DNA from: an uncultured Bacteroidales bacterium
GTDB taxonomy: Bacteria; Bacteroidota; Bacteroidia; Bacteroidales; UBA932
Length of the DNA stretch: 24,358 nt
Direction: 5' to 3'
Assembly (NCBI GenBank): GCA_934702165.1
Contig: CAKUYG010000011.1
Span: forward strand, 1 to 24,358
Both the position numbers and the translations under genes were made by a program. Each line of letters starts with the position of its first letter. Position 1 is the stretch's first letter. The notes beneath the pieces were generated by a model. That model saw only the letters and a list, made by a program, of their open reading frames with translations. It was not told where the DNA came from and did not search any database. Positions 1 through 6,454 of this stretch are shown here, in pieces.

Positions 1-34
1 TCCGGGCGGAGAGGGTTAGGGTAATCGTTGCCAT
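1..34 (-). CDS. Partial gene start running off the left edge (possibly integrase-like)
   Basis: An ATG at 34-32 on the minus strand opens a frame of eleven codons, MATITLTLSAR, before the window ends. It lies about 16 nt downstream of the expected transcription start of a TAAATTTG element at 57-64, the same promoter-to-start geometry as other genes here. The short alternating hydrophobic start resembles the N-terminal arm-binding beta strand of many Bacteroidota tyrosine recombinases, but eleven residues cannot establish a family. The functional guess is inference; only the start and its promoter are visible. Confidence 0.4.
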   Translation of the reverse strand, partial: MATITLTLSAR

Positions 35-59
35 AGTTCGGTGTGTTTAACTATGGCAA
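28..59. repeat. 11-bp perfect inverted repeat around a gene start
   Basis: TTGCCATAGTT (28-38) and AACTATGGCAA (49-59) are perfect inverted repeats separated by 10 nt. The right arm overlaps the first bases of the leftward TAAATTTG element (57-64), and the left arm contains the ATG of the partial gene (34-32). It could act as an operator, or as an RNA hairpin hiding the start codon. No U-tract follows, so it is not a terminator. Confidence 0.55.
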
Positions 60-64
60 ATTTA
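57..64 (-). promoter_or_regulatory. Leftward -7 element for the partial edge gene
   Basis: The minus strand reads TAAATTTG, a full match to the Bacteroidota -7 consensus TAnnTTTG. No TTG lies at the ideal 19-21 nt upstream distance, so the -33 element is weak or absent. It would start a transcript with a leader of roughly 16 nt before the ATG at 34. Confidence 0.5.
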
Positions 65-75
65 CGAAATACGGG

Positions 76-105
76 GGGGGACAAAATCAAATGAAATTGT
101 CCCCC
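76..105. repeat. 9-bp G/C-rich inverted repeat
   Basis: GGGGGACAA (76-84) pairs perfectly with TTGTCCCCC (97-105) around a 12-nt loop, in which a TC/GA pair could add to the stem. Neither strand has a U-tract after it, so an intrinsic terminator is unlikely. It lies between the 3' end of mnmE and the leftward promoter. It could be a protein-binding site or an element boundary; no function can be assigned. Confidence 0.5.
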
Positions 106-236
106 TAATTGATGACTAATGAAAACGAGTGAAAAATCTGAGGACGGTGATTGTGATTGTATACTATTGTAGGATATTGTTTTATGACGATATTTGAAAA
201 GAACTGTTTTCTTGGGATTTCTGCGGTTTTCGTTTA
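106..236. other. AT-rich gap downstream of mnmE with phased ATTGT motifs
   Basis: I see no credible gene here. ATTGT occurs at 150-154, 156-160, 166-170 and 176-180, the last three exactly 10 bp apart, and GTGATT is tandemly duplicated at 147-158. Base composition is visibly more AT-rich than the neighbouring genes. Such phased short motifs can be protein-binding sites, for example recombinase arm sites, but this is inference. No convincing terminator for mnmE is visible. Confidence 0.35.
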
Positions 237-1646
237 CTATTTCCCGATGCAAAACTTTCCGAAGATTTCCCCCAAGACCTCGTCGCTGCTGATCTCGCCG
301 GTGATGGTGCCGAGACTCTCCAGAGCGGAGCGCAGGTCTTCCGCAAGGAGGTCACCAGGGACACCGCGGTCCAGGCCGGAAATCACATTCAAAAGAGCAT
401 CGGCCGAAGCGCGCAGAGCCGAGGCATGCCGAGCGTTGGTCACCACCGTCCCATCTTCGGGAACACCTTCCGAAGCCATGGAAACCAGTGTGGACCGCAG
501 TTCATCAAGTCCCATCCCATCTTTAGCCGAGATAGGGAGCATCTTGACGACATCTATCTTAGGCTCAAAAGATAAAACAACATCGTTAACAATGCTAACA
601 ATATTGTTATCCATAATTTTGTCCGATTTAGAGATCAGAATCATGAGCTTCTGCGCAGATAAATCCACAGCGGCAAAAATCATCTCCAACTGTTCCTTGA
701 GCGGGACTTCGACATCCACCACACCAAGCACAATCCTGGCCTCCGAAGCCTTTTTCAGGGCACGCCGGACCCCCTCCGACTCCACAACATCCGAAGAGTC
801 ACGTATACCTGCAGTATCTATGAAACGGAACAATACACCTCCGATAGCGCAGCAATCCTCAATCGTGTCGCGGGTAGTCCCTGGAATATCGGAGACAATT
901 GCCCGCTCATCCCCGAGCAGCGCGTTGAGAAGCGTGCTCTTCCCGCTGTTCGGCACACCAAGAATCGCCACAGGCACACCGGTGCGTATGGCGTTGCCTT
1001 CCCTGAACGAATCCACCAGCGCAGCACAGCGCTCCCGAGCCCTTTCCAGCAGGGCACGAAGACGGGAGCGGTCCGCGAACTCGACATCCTCCTCGGAAAA
1101 ATCGAGCTCAAGTTCAAGAAGCGAAGCGATCTCCAGCAGGGAAGAGCGAAGGTGCCCCAGCTCAGCCGAATATCCGCCGCGCAGCTGATTCATCGCAACC
1201 CGGTGCTGGGCCTCCGAAGACGAAGAAATCACATCGGCTACAGCCTCAGCCTGAGCGAGATCCATCTTTCCATTGAGAAAAGCACGCCTGGTGAACTCCC
1301 CTGGCATAGCGAGCCTGGCACCAGCAGCCTCAAGAAGAGTAAGCAGGGAAGAGACAATATAACGTGAAGAATGACAGGAGATCTCCACAGAATCCTCACC
1401 GGTGTAAGAGTGAGGCGAACGGAAAACACTGACAATCACCTCGTCCAACACATTGCCGTCCCGGTCCAGTACAGTGCCGAACCTCAGCCGATAACCTTCC
1501 GTCTCCCCGAGTGATTTACCTGAAACGGAAACGACCCTGCCGGCAACCCCCATGGCATCCGGTCCGCTGAGCCGGACAATTGCAATAGCCCCGGTTCCCG
1601 GCACAGTCGCCGGAGCACATATCGTATCATCGTAAAAACTGAACAT
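237..1646 (-). CDS. mnmE: tRNA modification GTPase MnmE (TrmE)
   Basis: MnmE with MnmG installs the 5-carboxymethylaminomethyl group on wobble uridine U34 of certain tRNAs, using formyl-tetrahydrofolate chemistry and GTP hydrolysis. The 469-residue frame has the N-terminal folate-binding domain (about 1-120), a helical domain, and an inserted GTPase domain with P-loop GVPNSGKS (230-237), DIPGTT (253-258), DTAG (277-280) and SKSD (339-342, where most GTPases have NKxD). It ends in the family-typical FCIGK, whose cysteine is catalytically important. The frame stays open 25 codons further upstream, but that start at 1721 would lie upstream of the promoter; MFSFYDDTI is also the usual family start. 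It is divergent from the NifU-like/GGGtGRT operon. Confidence 0.96.
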   Translation of the reverse strand: MFSFYDDTICAPATVPGTGAIAIVRLSGPDAMGVAGRVVSVSGKSLGETEGYRLRFGTVLDRDGNVLDEVIVSVFRSPHSYTGEDSVEISCHSSRYIVSSLLTLLEAAGARLAMPGEFTRRAFLNGKMDLAQAEAVADVISSSSEAQHRVAMNQLRGGYSAELGHLRSSLLEIASLLELELDFSEEDVEFADRSRLRALLERARERCAALVDSFREGNAIRTGVPVAILGVPNSGKSTLLNALLGDERAIVSDIPGTTRDTIEDCCAIGGVLFRFIDTAGIRDSSDVVESEGVRRALKKASEARIVLGVVDVEVPLKEQLEMIFAAVDLSAQKLMILISKSDKIMDNNIVSIVNDVVLSFEPKIDVVKMLPISAKDGMGLDELRSTLVSMASEGVPEDGTVVTNARHASALRASADALLNVISGLDRGVPGDLLAEDLRSALESLGTITGEISSDEVLGEIFGKFCIGK

Positions 1647-1696
1647 TCCCTGAAAAATTACAAGCCAGCCCGCATCAAGCCAAAGCAGGCAGCCGA

Positions 1697-1727
1697 CAAA
1701 AATAAGCGATTTAATTATCATTGCAAA
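1697..1727 (-). promoter_or_regulatory. mnmE promoter
   Basis: On the minus strand TTTG (1727-1724), 19 nt, then TATTTTTG (1704-1697) match both halves of the Bacteroidota sigma-ABfr consensus. The predicted leader is about 45 nt, which fixes the mnmE start at 1646. The -33 element abuts that of the divergent promoter. Confidence 0.65.
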
Positions 1728-1751
1728 ATAACGACTTTCTCAGTATATTTG
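1721..1751 (+). promoter_or_regulatory. Promoter of the scaffold/GGGtGRT operon
   Basis: TTG (1721-1723), 20 nt, then TATATTTG (1744-1751) gives a near-consensus promoter. The -7 element overlaps an upstream in-frame start at 1749, which excludes that start and favours ATG 1782, giving a leader of about 25 nt. Confidence 0.7.
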
Positions 1752-1781
1752 CGCCTGCGAAATACATACTTATACAAGAAT

Positions 1782-2474
1782 ATGATTTACACAAAAGAAG
1801 TGCAGCAGATGTGCTGCGTCGCAAAAGGCGCCAACCACGCCAACGCCCCTATCCCTGAAGAGGGCAAGTGGGTACACGCAAAGGAAATAAAGGACATCTC
1901 CGGCCTGACCCACGGCATCGGCTGGTGCGCACCTCAGCAGGGTGCCTGCAAACTGACTCTCAACGTCAAGGACGGCATCATTGAAGAGGCTCTCGTGGAG
2001 ACCATAGGCTGCTCCGGTATGACTCATTCAGCTGCCATGGCATCTGAAATCCTCCCGGGCAAAACCCTCCTTGAGGCTCTCAACACCGACCTCGTATGCG
2101 ACGCCATCAACACGGCGATGCGCGAGCTCTTCCTCCAGATCGTATATGGACGCACCCAGTCTGCTTTCTCTGAAGGCGGTCTCCCTGTCGGCGGCTCACT
2201 TGAGGATCTCGGCAAGAACCTCCGCAGCCAGGTCGGCACCATGTACGGCACCAAAGCCAAAGGCAGCCGTTACCTCGAGATGACCGAAGGCTACTGCACA
2301 AGGATGGCCCTTGACTCCAACAATGAAGTGATCGGCTACGAGTTCATCAACCTCGGCAAGCTCATGGACGCACTCAAGGGCGGAGCCACCGGACCAGAGG
2401 CCATCGAGAAGGCAAAAGGCACCTACGGCCGCTTCAAGGACGCTGTTAAGTATATTGACCCACGTAAAGAGTAA
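1782..2474 (+). CDS. NifU-like iron-sulfur scaffold family protein, partner of GGGtGRT protein
   Basis: This 230-residue protein resembles the NifU/IscU scaffold fold: ETIGCSGMTHSAAMAS (73-88) corresponds to the ETFGCGxAIASS-type segment around a cluster-ligand cysteine, followed by LPGKTLLEAL (91-100). Cysteines are at 11, 12, 49, 56, 77, 106 and 172; C49-x6-C56 and C77 are the likeliest metal-binding group. It is longer than a bare scaffold (about 120-150 residues), and the C-terminal half with YGRTQSAFSEGG (122-133) is not part of classic NifU. It lies 6 nt upstream of the GGGtGRT gene, in one transcription unit. Codons are strongly biased (mostly CTC for Leu, C-ending choices), suggesting high expression. 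The fold is fairly clear; an iron-sulfur role is inference. Confidence 0.75.
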   Translation: MIYTKEVQQMCCVAKGANHANAPIPEEGKWVHAKEIKDISGLTHGIGWCAPQQGACKLTLNVKDGIIEEALVETIGCSGMTHSAAMASEILPGKTLLEALNTDLVCDAINTAMRELFLQIVYGRTQSAFSEGGLPVGGSLEDLGKNLRSQVGTMYGTKAKGSRYLEMTEGYCTRMALDSNNEVIGYEFINLGKLMDALKGGATGPEAIEKAKGTYGRFKDAVKYIDPRKE

Positions 2475-2480
2475 GAGACT

Positions 2481-3482
2481 ATGGCACTTTTTGAAAGCTA
2501 CGAGCGTCGCATCGATCAGATCAATGCAGCTCTCAACAAATACGGCATCAAGGACATCGATGAGGCCAAAGCCATCTGTGATGCCAAGGGCATCGACCCG
2601 TACAAGATGTGCGAGGACACCCAGAAGATCTGCTTCGAGAATGCGAAGTGGGCTTATGTGGTTGGCGCAGCCATCGCCATAAAGAAAGGTGTAAAGACCG
2701 CCGCAGAGGCTGCTGAAGCCATCGGAGAAGGTCTCCAGGCATTCTGCATCCCGGGATCTGTAGCCGACGACCGCAAGGTGGGCCTCGGACACGGCAACCT
2801 CGCCGCAAGACTTCTCCGCGAGGAGACAGGCTGCTTCGCCTTCCTCGCAGGACACGAGTCATACGCTGCCGCTGAAGGCGCCATCAAGATCGCAGAGATG
2901 GCCAACAAGGTGCGCAAGACTCCGCTCCGTGTGATTCTCAACGGACTCGGCAAAGACGCCGCCAAGATCATCTCCCGCATCAACGGCTTCACCTACGTAC
3001 AGACACAGTTCGACTACTTCACCGGAGAACTCAAGGTAGTAGGGGAGACCAAGTATTCTGACGGAGTGCGCGGGGGCGTACGCTGCTACGGCGCCGATGA
3101 CGTACGTGAAGGCGTAGCCATCATGTGGAAGGAAAACGTTGACGTGTCCATCACCGGCAACTCCACCAACCCTACCCGTTTCCAGCACCCTGTAGCCGGA
3201 ACCTATAAGAAAGAGCGCGTGCTCGCCGGCAAGCCATATTTCTCAGTGGCATCAGGCGGCGGCACCGGCCGTACCCTTCACCCGGACAACATGGCAGCCG
3301 GTCCTGCATCCTACGGTATGACCGACACCATGGGCCGTATGCACTCTGACGCGCAGTTCGCAGGTTCATCTTCAGTACCTGCACACGTCGAGATGATGGG
3401 ATTCCTCGGAATGGGCAACAACCCTATGGTAGGCGCCACTGTTGCAGTGGCTGTGGCCGTGGACGAGGCGATGCAGAAATAA
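2481..3482 (+). CDS. GGGtGRT-family protein of unknown function
   Basis: This 333-residue protein carries the signature SGGGTGRTLHPDNMAAGPAS (258-277), followed by MGRMHSDAQFAGSSSVPAH (284-302) and a hydrophobic VAVAVAV near the C-terminus (321-327). That pattern defines the GGGtGRT family, conserved in anaerobic bacteria and without an assigned reaction. No signal peptide or clear transmembrane segment is visible, so it is probably cytoplasmic. Cysteines are at 33, 44, 51, 89, 118 and 202, with C44-x6-C51 echoing the spacing in the upstream partner. It is the second gene of the operon and ends at a strong terminator. The two genes probably work together, perhaps with the scaffold loading a metal cluster into this protein; that is inference. 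Confidence 0.85.
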   Translation: MALFESYERRIDQINAALNKYGIKDIDEAKAICDAKGIDPYKMCEDTQKICFENAKWAYVVGAAIAIKKGVKTAAEAAEAIGEGLQAFCIPGSVADDRKVGLGHGNLAARLLREETGCFAFLAGHESYAAAEGAIKIAEMANKVRKTPLRVILNGLGKDAAKIISRINGFTYVQTQFDYFTGELKVVGETKYSDGVRGGVRCYGADDVREGVAIMWKENVDVSITGNSTNPTRFQHPVAGTYKKERVLAGKPYFSVASGGGTGRTLHPDNMAAGPASYGMTDTMGRMHSDAQFAGSSSVPAHVEMMGFLGMGNNPMVGATVAVAVAVDEAMQK

Positions 3483-3508
3483 GTCAGTCAAGAGACTTCA
3501 CCTTAGCA

Positions 3509-3539
3509 AAGGGCCGCGCGGATAGCGCAGCCCTTTTTT
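3509..3539 (+). terminator. Intrinsic terminator of the scaffold/GGGtGRT operon
   Basis: AAGGGC-C-GCGC (3509-3519) pairs with GCGC-A-GCCCTT (3525-3535) with one C/A mismatch and a 5-nt loop, followed by a run of T to 3539. The minus strand lacks a U-tract, so it acts only rightward. Its T-run touches the stop codon of the convergent gene. Confidence 0.85.
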
Positions 3540-4033
3540 CATTTACCGTTGGAGGCGAGAATTTCTTCAGCCACTATGTAGGCAGCGTTGCCTATGATCT
3601 GTTCACATGGGCGTTTGCGATAAAACTCCGGAGTCCTTTCGGAAGGCGTTGGCCCTTCTTTGGCCGCGGAAGACAGGCCAAGCAGGTCCCGGCACACAAT
3701 GCTTCCGCCGTTGAGCCTCTTGAACTCCTCGGCAAACTTCTGGACAAGAGCATAATTGTCCCTCCTGGATTCCTTGACAGATGGATCCGATGCTGGGGAA
3801 ATGAAACCCGCCATCATCACAGCCCCGCTGAAACTGCCACATACCTCCCGCATCCGAGCCATGCCGCCTCCAAAGCCTGATCCTATGACGGCAAGCATCT
3901 CCTCTGACTCAGGCAGCAGATCAGCAAAGGCCAGAACCACAGCCTGACAGCAATTGTATCCCTGACGGAAAAGCGACATGGCCCGGAGCCTGCGATCCTC
4001 GGGAGAAAAATCTGATGGAATATTGATTGTCAT
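3539..4033 (-). CDS. C_GCAxxG_C_C family probable redox protein
   Basis: The 164-residue product matches the small cysteine-rich family with four invariant cysteines and a CGAxxG motif. Visible features are GYNCCQAV (25-32), GSGFGGGMAR (51-60), VCGSFSGAVM (64-73), VCRDLLG (113-119) and PCEQI (142-146), giving C28/C29, C65, C114 and C143. The motif here is CGSFSG, with Ser in place of Ala, and C29 is an additional cysteine beside the first conserved one. The start at 4033 overlaps the stop of the upstream nucleoside kinase by four bases (ATGA), implying coupled translation; a longer reading to 4255 would overlap that kinase heavily and is rejected. Function is unknown; redox or metal chemistry is the family prediction. 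Confidence 0.82.
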   Translation of the reverse strand: MTINIPSDFSPEDRRLRAMSLFRQGYNCCQAVVLAFADLLPESEEMLAVIGSGFGGGMARMREVCGSFSGAVMMAGFISPASDPSVKESRRDNYALVQKFAEEFKRLNGGSIVCRDLLGLSSAAKEGPTPSERTPEFYRKRPCEQIIGNAAYIVAEEILASNGK

Positions 4034-5682
4034 CCTATAAAACTTTTCATGAATGAGGTGACCGGTATTTCTTTGTCGGATACCGGAATGAAATAATGCA
4101 GAAAAGTCAGCAGACGGCTGGCTTCGCTGTATTCCGGACAATTTTTCGGCACGGTGGCAAGTATGGATTCCGCATGGCTGCGGAGCACAGCGAACTCCAC
4201 AAGATAAGCCGAATTGAACAGCACATCGGCATCTTCCTGATAGGGGTATATCCACTTGACTTCAGCCCTGCGCACATTCGGCCAGTTTGATATGGTCTCC
4301 CGGGCAGTAAAAGCACCCTTGTTGAAGTCCCTCACTATACGCCGCAGCAGGCGGTTGTCGCTGGTCGGGATACAGTTGTGATCATCAAGGGAAATGCTGG
4401 TGATTGTATTGATGAATATCTTGAATTTCTCGGATTCGGGCACCCTGTCCAGAAGAGCCGGATTGAGGGCATGAATTCCTTCAATCAGCAGCACAGCACC
4501 GGAAGCCAGCTTGAGTCTCTTGCCGTTGTACTCCCTTATCCCGGTCACGAAATTGTACTCAGGCACCTCCACCTCCTCTCCGGCCAGGAGTTTTAGAACA
4601 TCGGACTGAAGAGCGGCATGATCCACAGTATCGAAATTGTCGAAATCGAAGCTGCCGTCAGGAAGTTTCGGAGTATCGAGCCGGTTCACGAAGTAATCGT
4701 CTGTGGAAAAAGAAATCGGAATCAGGCCGCAAGCCTTAAGCTGTACGCTCAGCCTCTTGCAGAAGGTGCTCTTGCCGCTGCTGGTAGGTCCGGTTATGAG
4801 CACGAGACGCACGGGATCCGATGAGTTGTGCCGGGATTCTATCTCTTCTGCGATCTGTACGATCTTCTTTTCCTGCAGGGCTTCCGCCACCTGTATTAGA
4901 TCCGAAGCCTTACCGTCGAGACAAGCCAGATTGACATCACCCACATTGTCCAGCCCCATTATCCTGTTCCATTTTATTGATTCCGCGAAGACACCGAAAG
5001 TCTTGGGCTGCTCGTAGAAAGGCGCCAGAGCCTCCGGGTGGTGCCTGTCCGGAACCCTTAGCAGCATCCCACCGTGATAGGGGTCCAGACTCCAGATCTT
5101 CAGATAAGCAGTGCTCGGCACCAGAGCCCCGCAACTGTAATCAGGGGAGCCGTCGAGCGAATAATAACTGACATACACCTCACCGCAGGTCTGAAGAAGC
5201 TTGACCTTGTCCGTCTGGCCAAGGCTGCGGAAAAGCTCCAGAGCCTCCGAAGTCTGCACCTCATGGCGACGGAACGGGATGTCGGCCGAGACAAGCTCAA
5301 GCATCCGTTCACGGATGGCCTCTATATCATCACGGTGCATTGATTCACCTCCAGCCTTGTCCAGCCGGCAGAAATATCCTTTCGAAATAGGTCGCCGTAT
5401 TACGACCTTGCATCCCGGGAAAAGATCCTGCGCCGCCTTGCATAGCAGAAAGCACAACGAACGGCAATACACATTTCGTCCTGCGTAGGTCCTGTAGTCG
5501 AGGAACTCCACGTCCCGGTTGTTGAAGACTCTGAACTTCAATCCCTGGGAGACATTGTTGACCTTGGCCGAGATTATGTCATAAGGCCGTTCGAAATCAA
5601 ATTCGGGAATCATATCCAGAAGTGTGGAACCTTCCGGAAATTCCTTGAAAGTACCTGTGTTTTTGCAATAAATACGTAGCAT
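4030..5682 (-). CDS. Nucleoside (uridine-type) kinase with N-terminal TGS and ThrRS-like domains
   Basis: This 550-residue protein begins with a TGS-like domain (about 1-65), followed by a region resembling the second additional domain of threonyl-tRNA synthetase (about 70-250, including HRDDIEAIRERM at 116-127). It ends with a P-loop kinase domain of the phosphoribulokinase/uridine kinase family: GPTSSGKST (298-306), then a TDDYF motif. The family presumably phosphorylates uridine or a related nucleoside. The fusion, known from Thermotoga and many Bacteroidota, lacks the ThrRS catalytic core, and the role of its N-terminal half is unclear. It is divergent from upp and coupled to the downstream cysteine protein. 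Confidence 0.88.
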   Translation of the reverse strand: MLRIYCKNTGTFKEFPEGSTLLDMIPEFDFERPYDIISAKVNNVSQGLKFRVFNNRDVEFLDYRTYAGRNVYCRSLCFLLCKAAQDLFPGCKVVIRRPISKGYFCRLDKAGGESMHRDDIEAIRERMLELVSADIPFRRHEVQTSEALELFRSLGQTDKVKLLQTCGEVYVSYYSLDGSPDYSCGALVPSTAYLKIWSLDPYHGGMLLRVPDRHHPEALAPFYEQPKTFGVFAESIKWNRIMGLDNVGDVNLACLDGKASDLIQVAEALQEKKIVQIAEEIESRHNSSDPVRLVLITGPTSSGKSTFCKRLSVQLKACGLIPISFSTDDYFVNRLDTPKLPDGSFDFDNFDTVDHAALQSDVLKLLAGEEVEVPEYNFVTGIREYNGKRLKLASGAVLLIEGIHALNPALLDRVPESEKFKIFINTITSISLDDHNCIPTSDNRLLRRIVRDFNKGAFTARETISNWPNVRRAEVKWIYPYQEDADVLFNSAYLVEFAVLRSHAESILATVPKNCPEYSEASRLLTFLHYFIPVSDKEIPVTSFMKSFIG

Positions 5683-5708
5683 TGCGACTCATGGTATATA
5701 TATCCAGG

Positions 5709-5716
5709 CAAAATTA
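5709..5716 (-). promoter_or_regulatory. -7 element for nucleoside kinase
   Basis: The minus strand reads TAATTTTG, a full match to TAnnTTTG, with a leader of about 20 nt to ATG 5682. No TTG is found at the standard -33 distance. Confidence 0.5.
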
Positions 5717-5728
5717 CGAAAAAAGTAG

Positions 5729-5736
5729 TATCTTTA
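5729..5736 (+). promoter_or_regulatory. Possible -7 element for upp
   Basis: TATCTTTA matches TAnnTTTG at all but the last base and would give a leader of about 15 nt. No -33 TTG is visible. Only 12 bp separate it from the opposing kinase element, so the two promoters may interfere or be co-regulated. Confidence 0.35.
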
Positions 5737-5756
5737 CTTAAATTTTCAAATCCGTT

Positions 5757-6386
5757 ATGAGCCAATTACATGTTATCGACCACCCGATGATCCAGCACAA
5801 GCTGACCATCATGAGACAGAAGGAGACCGGATCCAAGGATTTCCGCGAACTTCTCAAGGAAATTGCACTTCTTATGGGCTATGAGGTAACCCGCGACCTC
5901 CCTCTGGCTGAAGTCGAAATCGAGACACCTATCTGCAAGACAAAGGCCCGCAAAGTCAGCGGCCGCAAACTCGCAATCGTTCCTATCCTGCGTGCCGGAC
6001 TCGGAATGGTGGAGGGACTCCAGACACTGGTGCCCGTGGCTAAAGTAGGACATATCGGGCTTTACCGCGATGAGAAGACACACACACCTGTTGTATATTA
6101 CTGCAAACTTCCAGAGGATATCAGCCAGAGGCTGGTGATTGTCACCGATCCGATGCTTGCTACCGGCGGAAGTTCCTGCGATGCTCTCGCCATGCTCAAG
6201 GAGCGCGGCTGCACCAATATCCGGCTTATGTGCCTTGTGGCAGCCCCGGAAGGAATCAAGAAAGTTCAGGAGACACATCCGGATGTGGACATCTATGTGG
6301 CCGCTGTCGACGAACATCTCAACAAGGACGCCTATATCGTACCTGGCCTCGGAGATGCGGGGGACAGGATATTCGGCACGAAATAG
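5757..6386 (+). CDS. upp: Uracil phosphoribosyltransferase
   Basis: UPRT converts uracil and PRPP to UMP in pyrimidine salvage. The 209-residue length is exactly usual. Visible are ILRAGLGM (77-84), the PRPP-binding loop [12 protein letters not shown] (129-140) and the C-terminal uracil-binding segment [16 protein letters not shown] (193-208). The start [16 protein letters not shown] is typical of the family. It is divergent from the nucleoside kinase, so uracil and probable uridine salvage lie back to back, and it ends at a strong bidirectional terminator shared with rho. Confidence 0.97.
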   Translation: MSQLHVIDHPMIQHKLTIMRQKETGSKDFRELLKEIALLMGYEVTRDLPLAEVEIETPICKTKARKVSGRKLAIVPILRAGLGMVEGLQTLVPVAKVGHIGLYRDEKTHTPVVYYCKLPEDISQRLVIVTDPMLATGGSSCDALAMLKERGCTNIRLMCLVAAPEGIKKVQETHPDVDIYVAAVDEHLNKDAYIVPGLGDAGDRIFGTK

Positions 6387-6400
6387 CAATATGCGAATAA

Positions 6401-6438
6401 AAAAAAGAAGCGTTCCGTTTTCGGAACGCTTCTTTTTT
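6401..6438. terminator. Bidirectional intrinsic terminator between upp and rho
   Basis: A 17-bp perfect stem (6401-6417 with 6422-6438) with a TTTT loop contains AAGCGTTCCG, flanked by an A-run on the left and a T-run on the right. Both strands therefore have a hairpin followed by a U-tract, serving upp rightward and rho leftward. Confidence 0.95.
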
Positions 6439-6454
6439 ACGGCATAGGACGGGC

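Noticed and set aside
76..105. Intrinsic terminator for mnmE
   Set aside because: The stem is good, but neither strand has a U-tract following it.
157..1188. 343-codon open frame on the plus strand
   Set aside because: It lies antisense within mnmE, is a low-complexity Ser/Arg-rich translation and has no promoter. The mnmE strand has full family motifs.
2196..2855. 219-codon open frame on the minus strand
   Set aside because: It is antisense across the scaffold and GGGtGRT genes, a by-product of their biased codons.
4034..4255. 74-codon N-terminal extension of the C_GCAxxG_C_C protein
   Set aside because: It is the out-of-frame reading of the nucleoside kinase 3' end. ATG 4033 in the ATGA overlap gives the normal family length.
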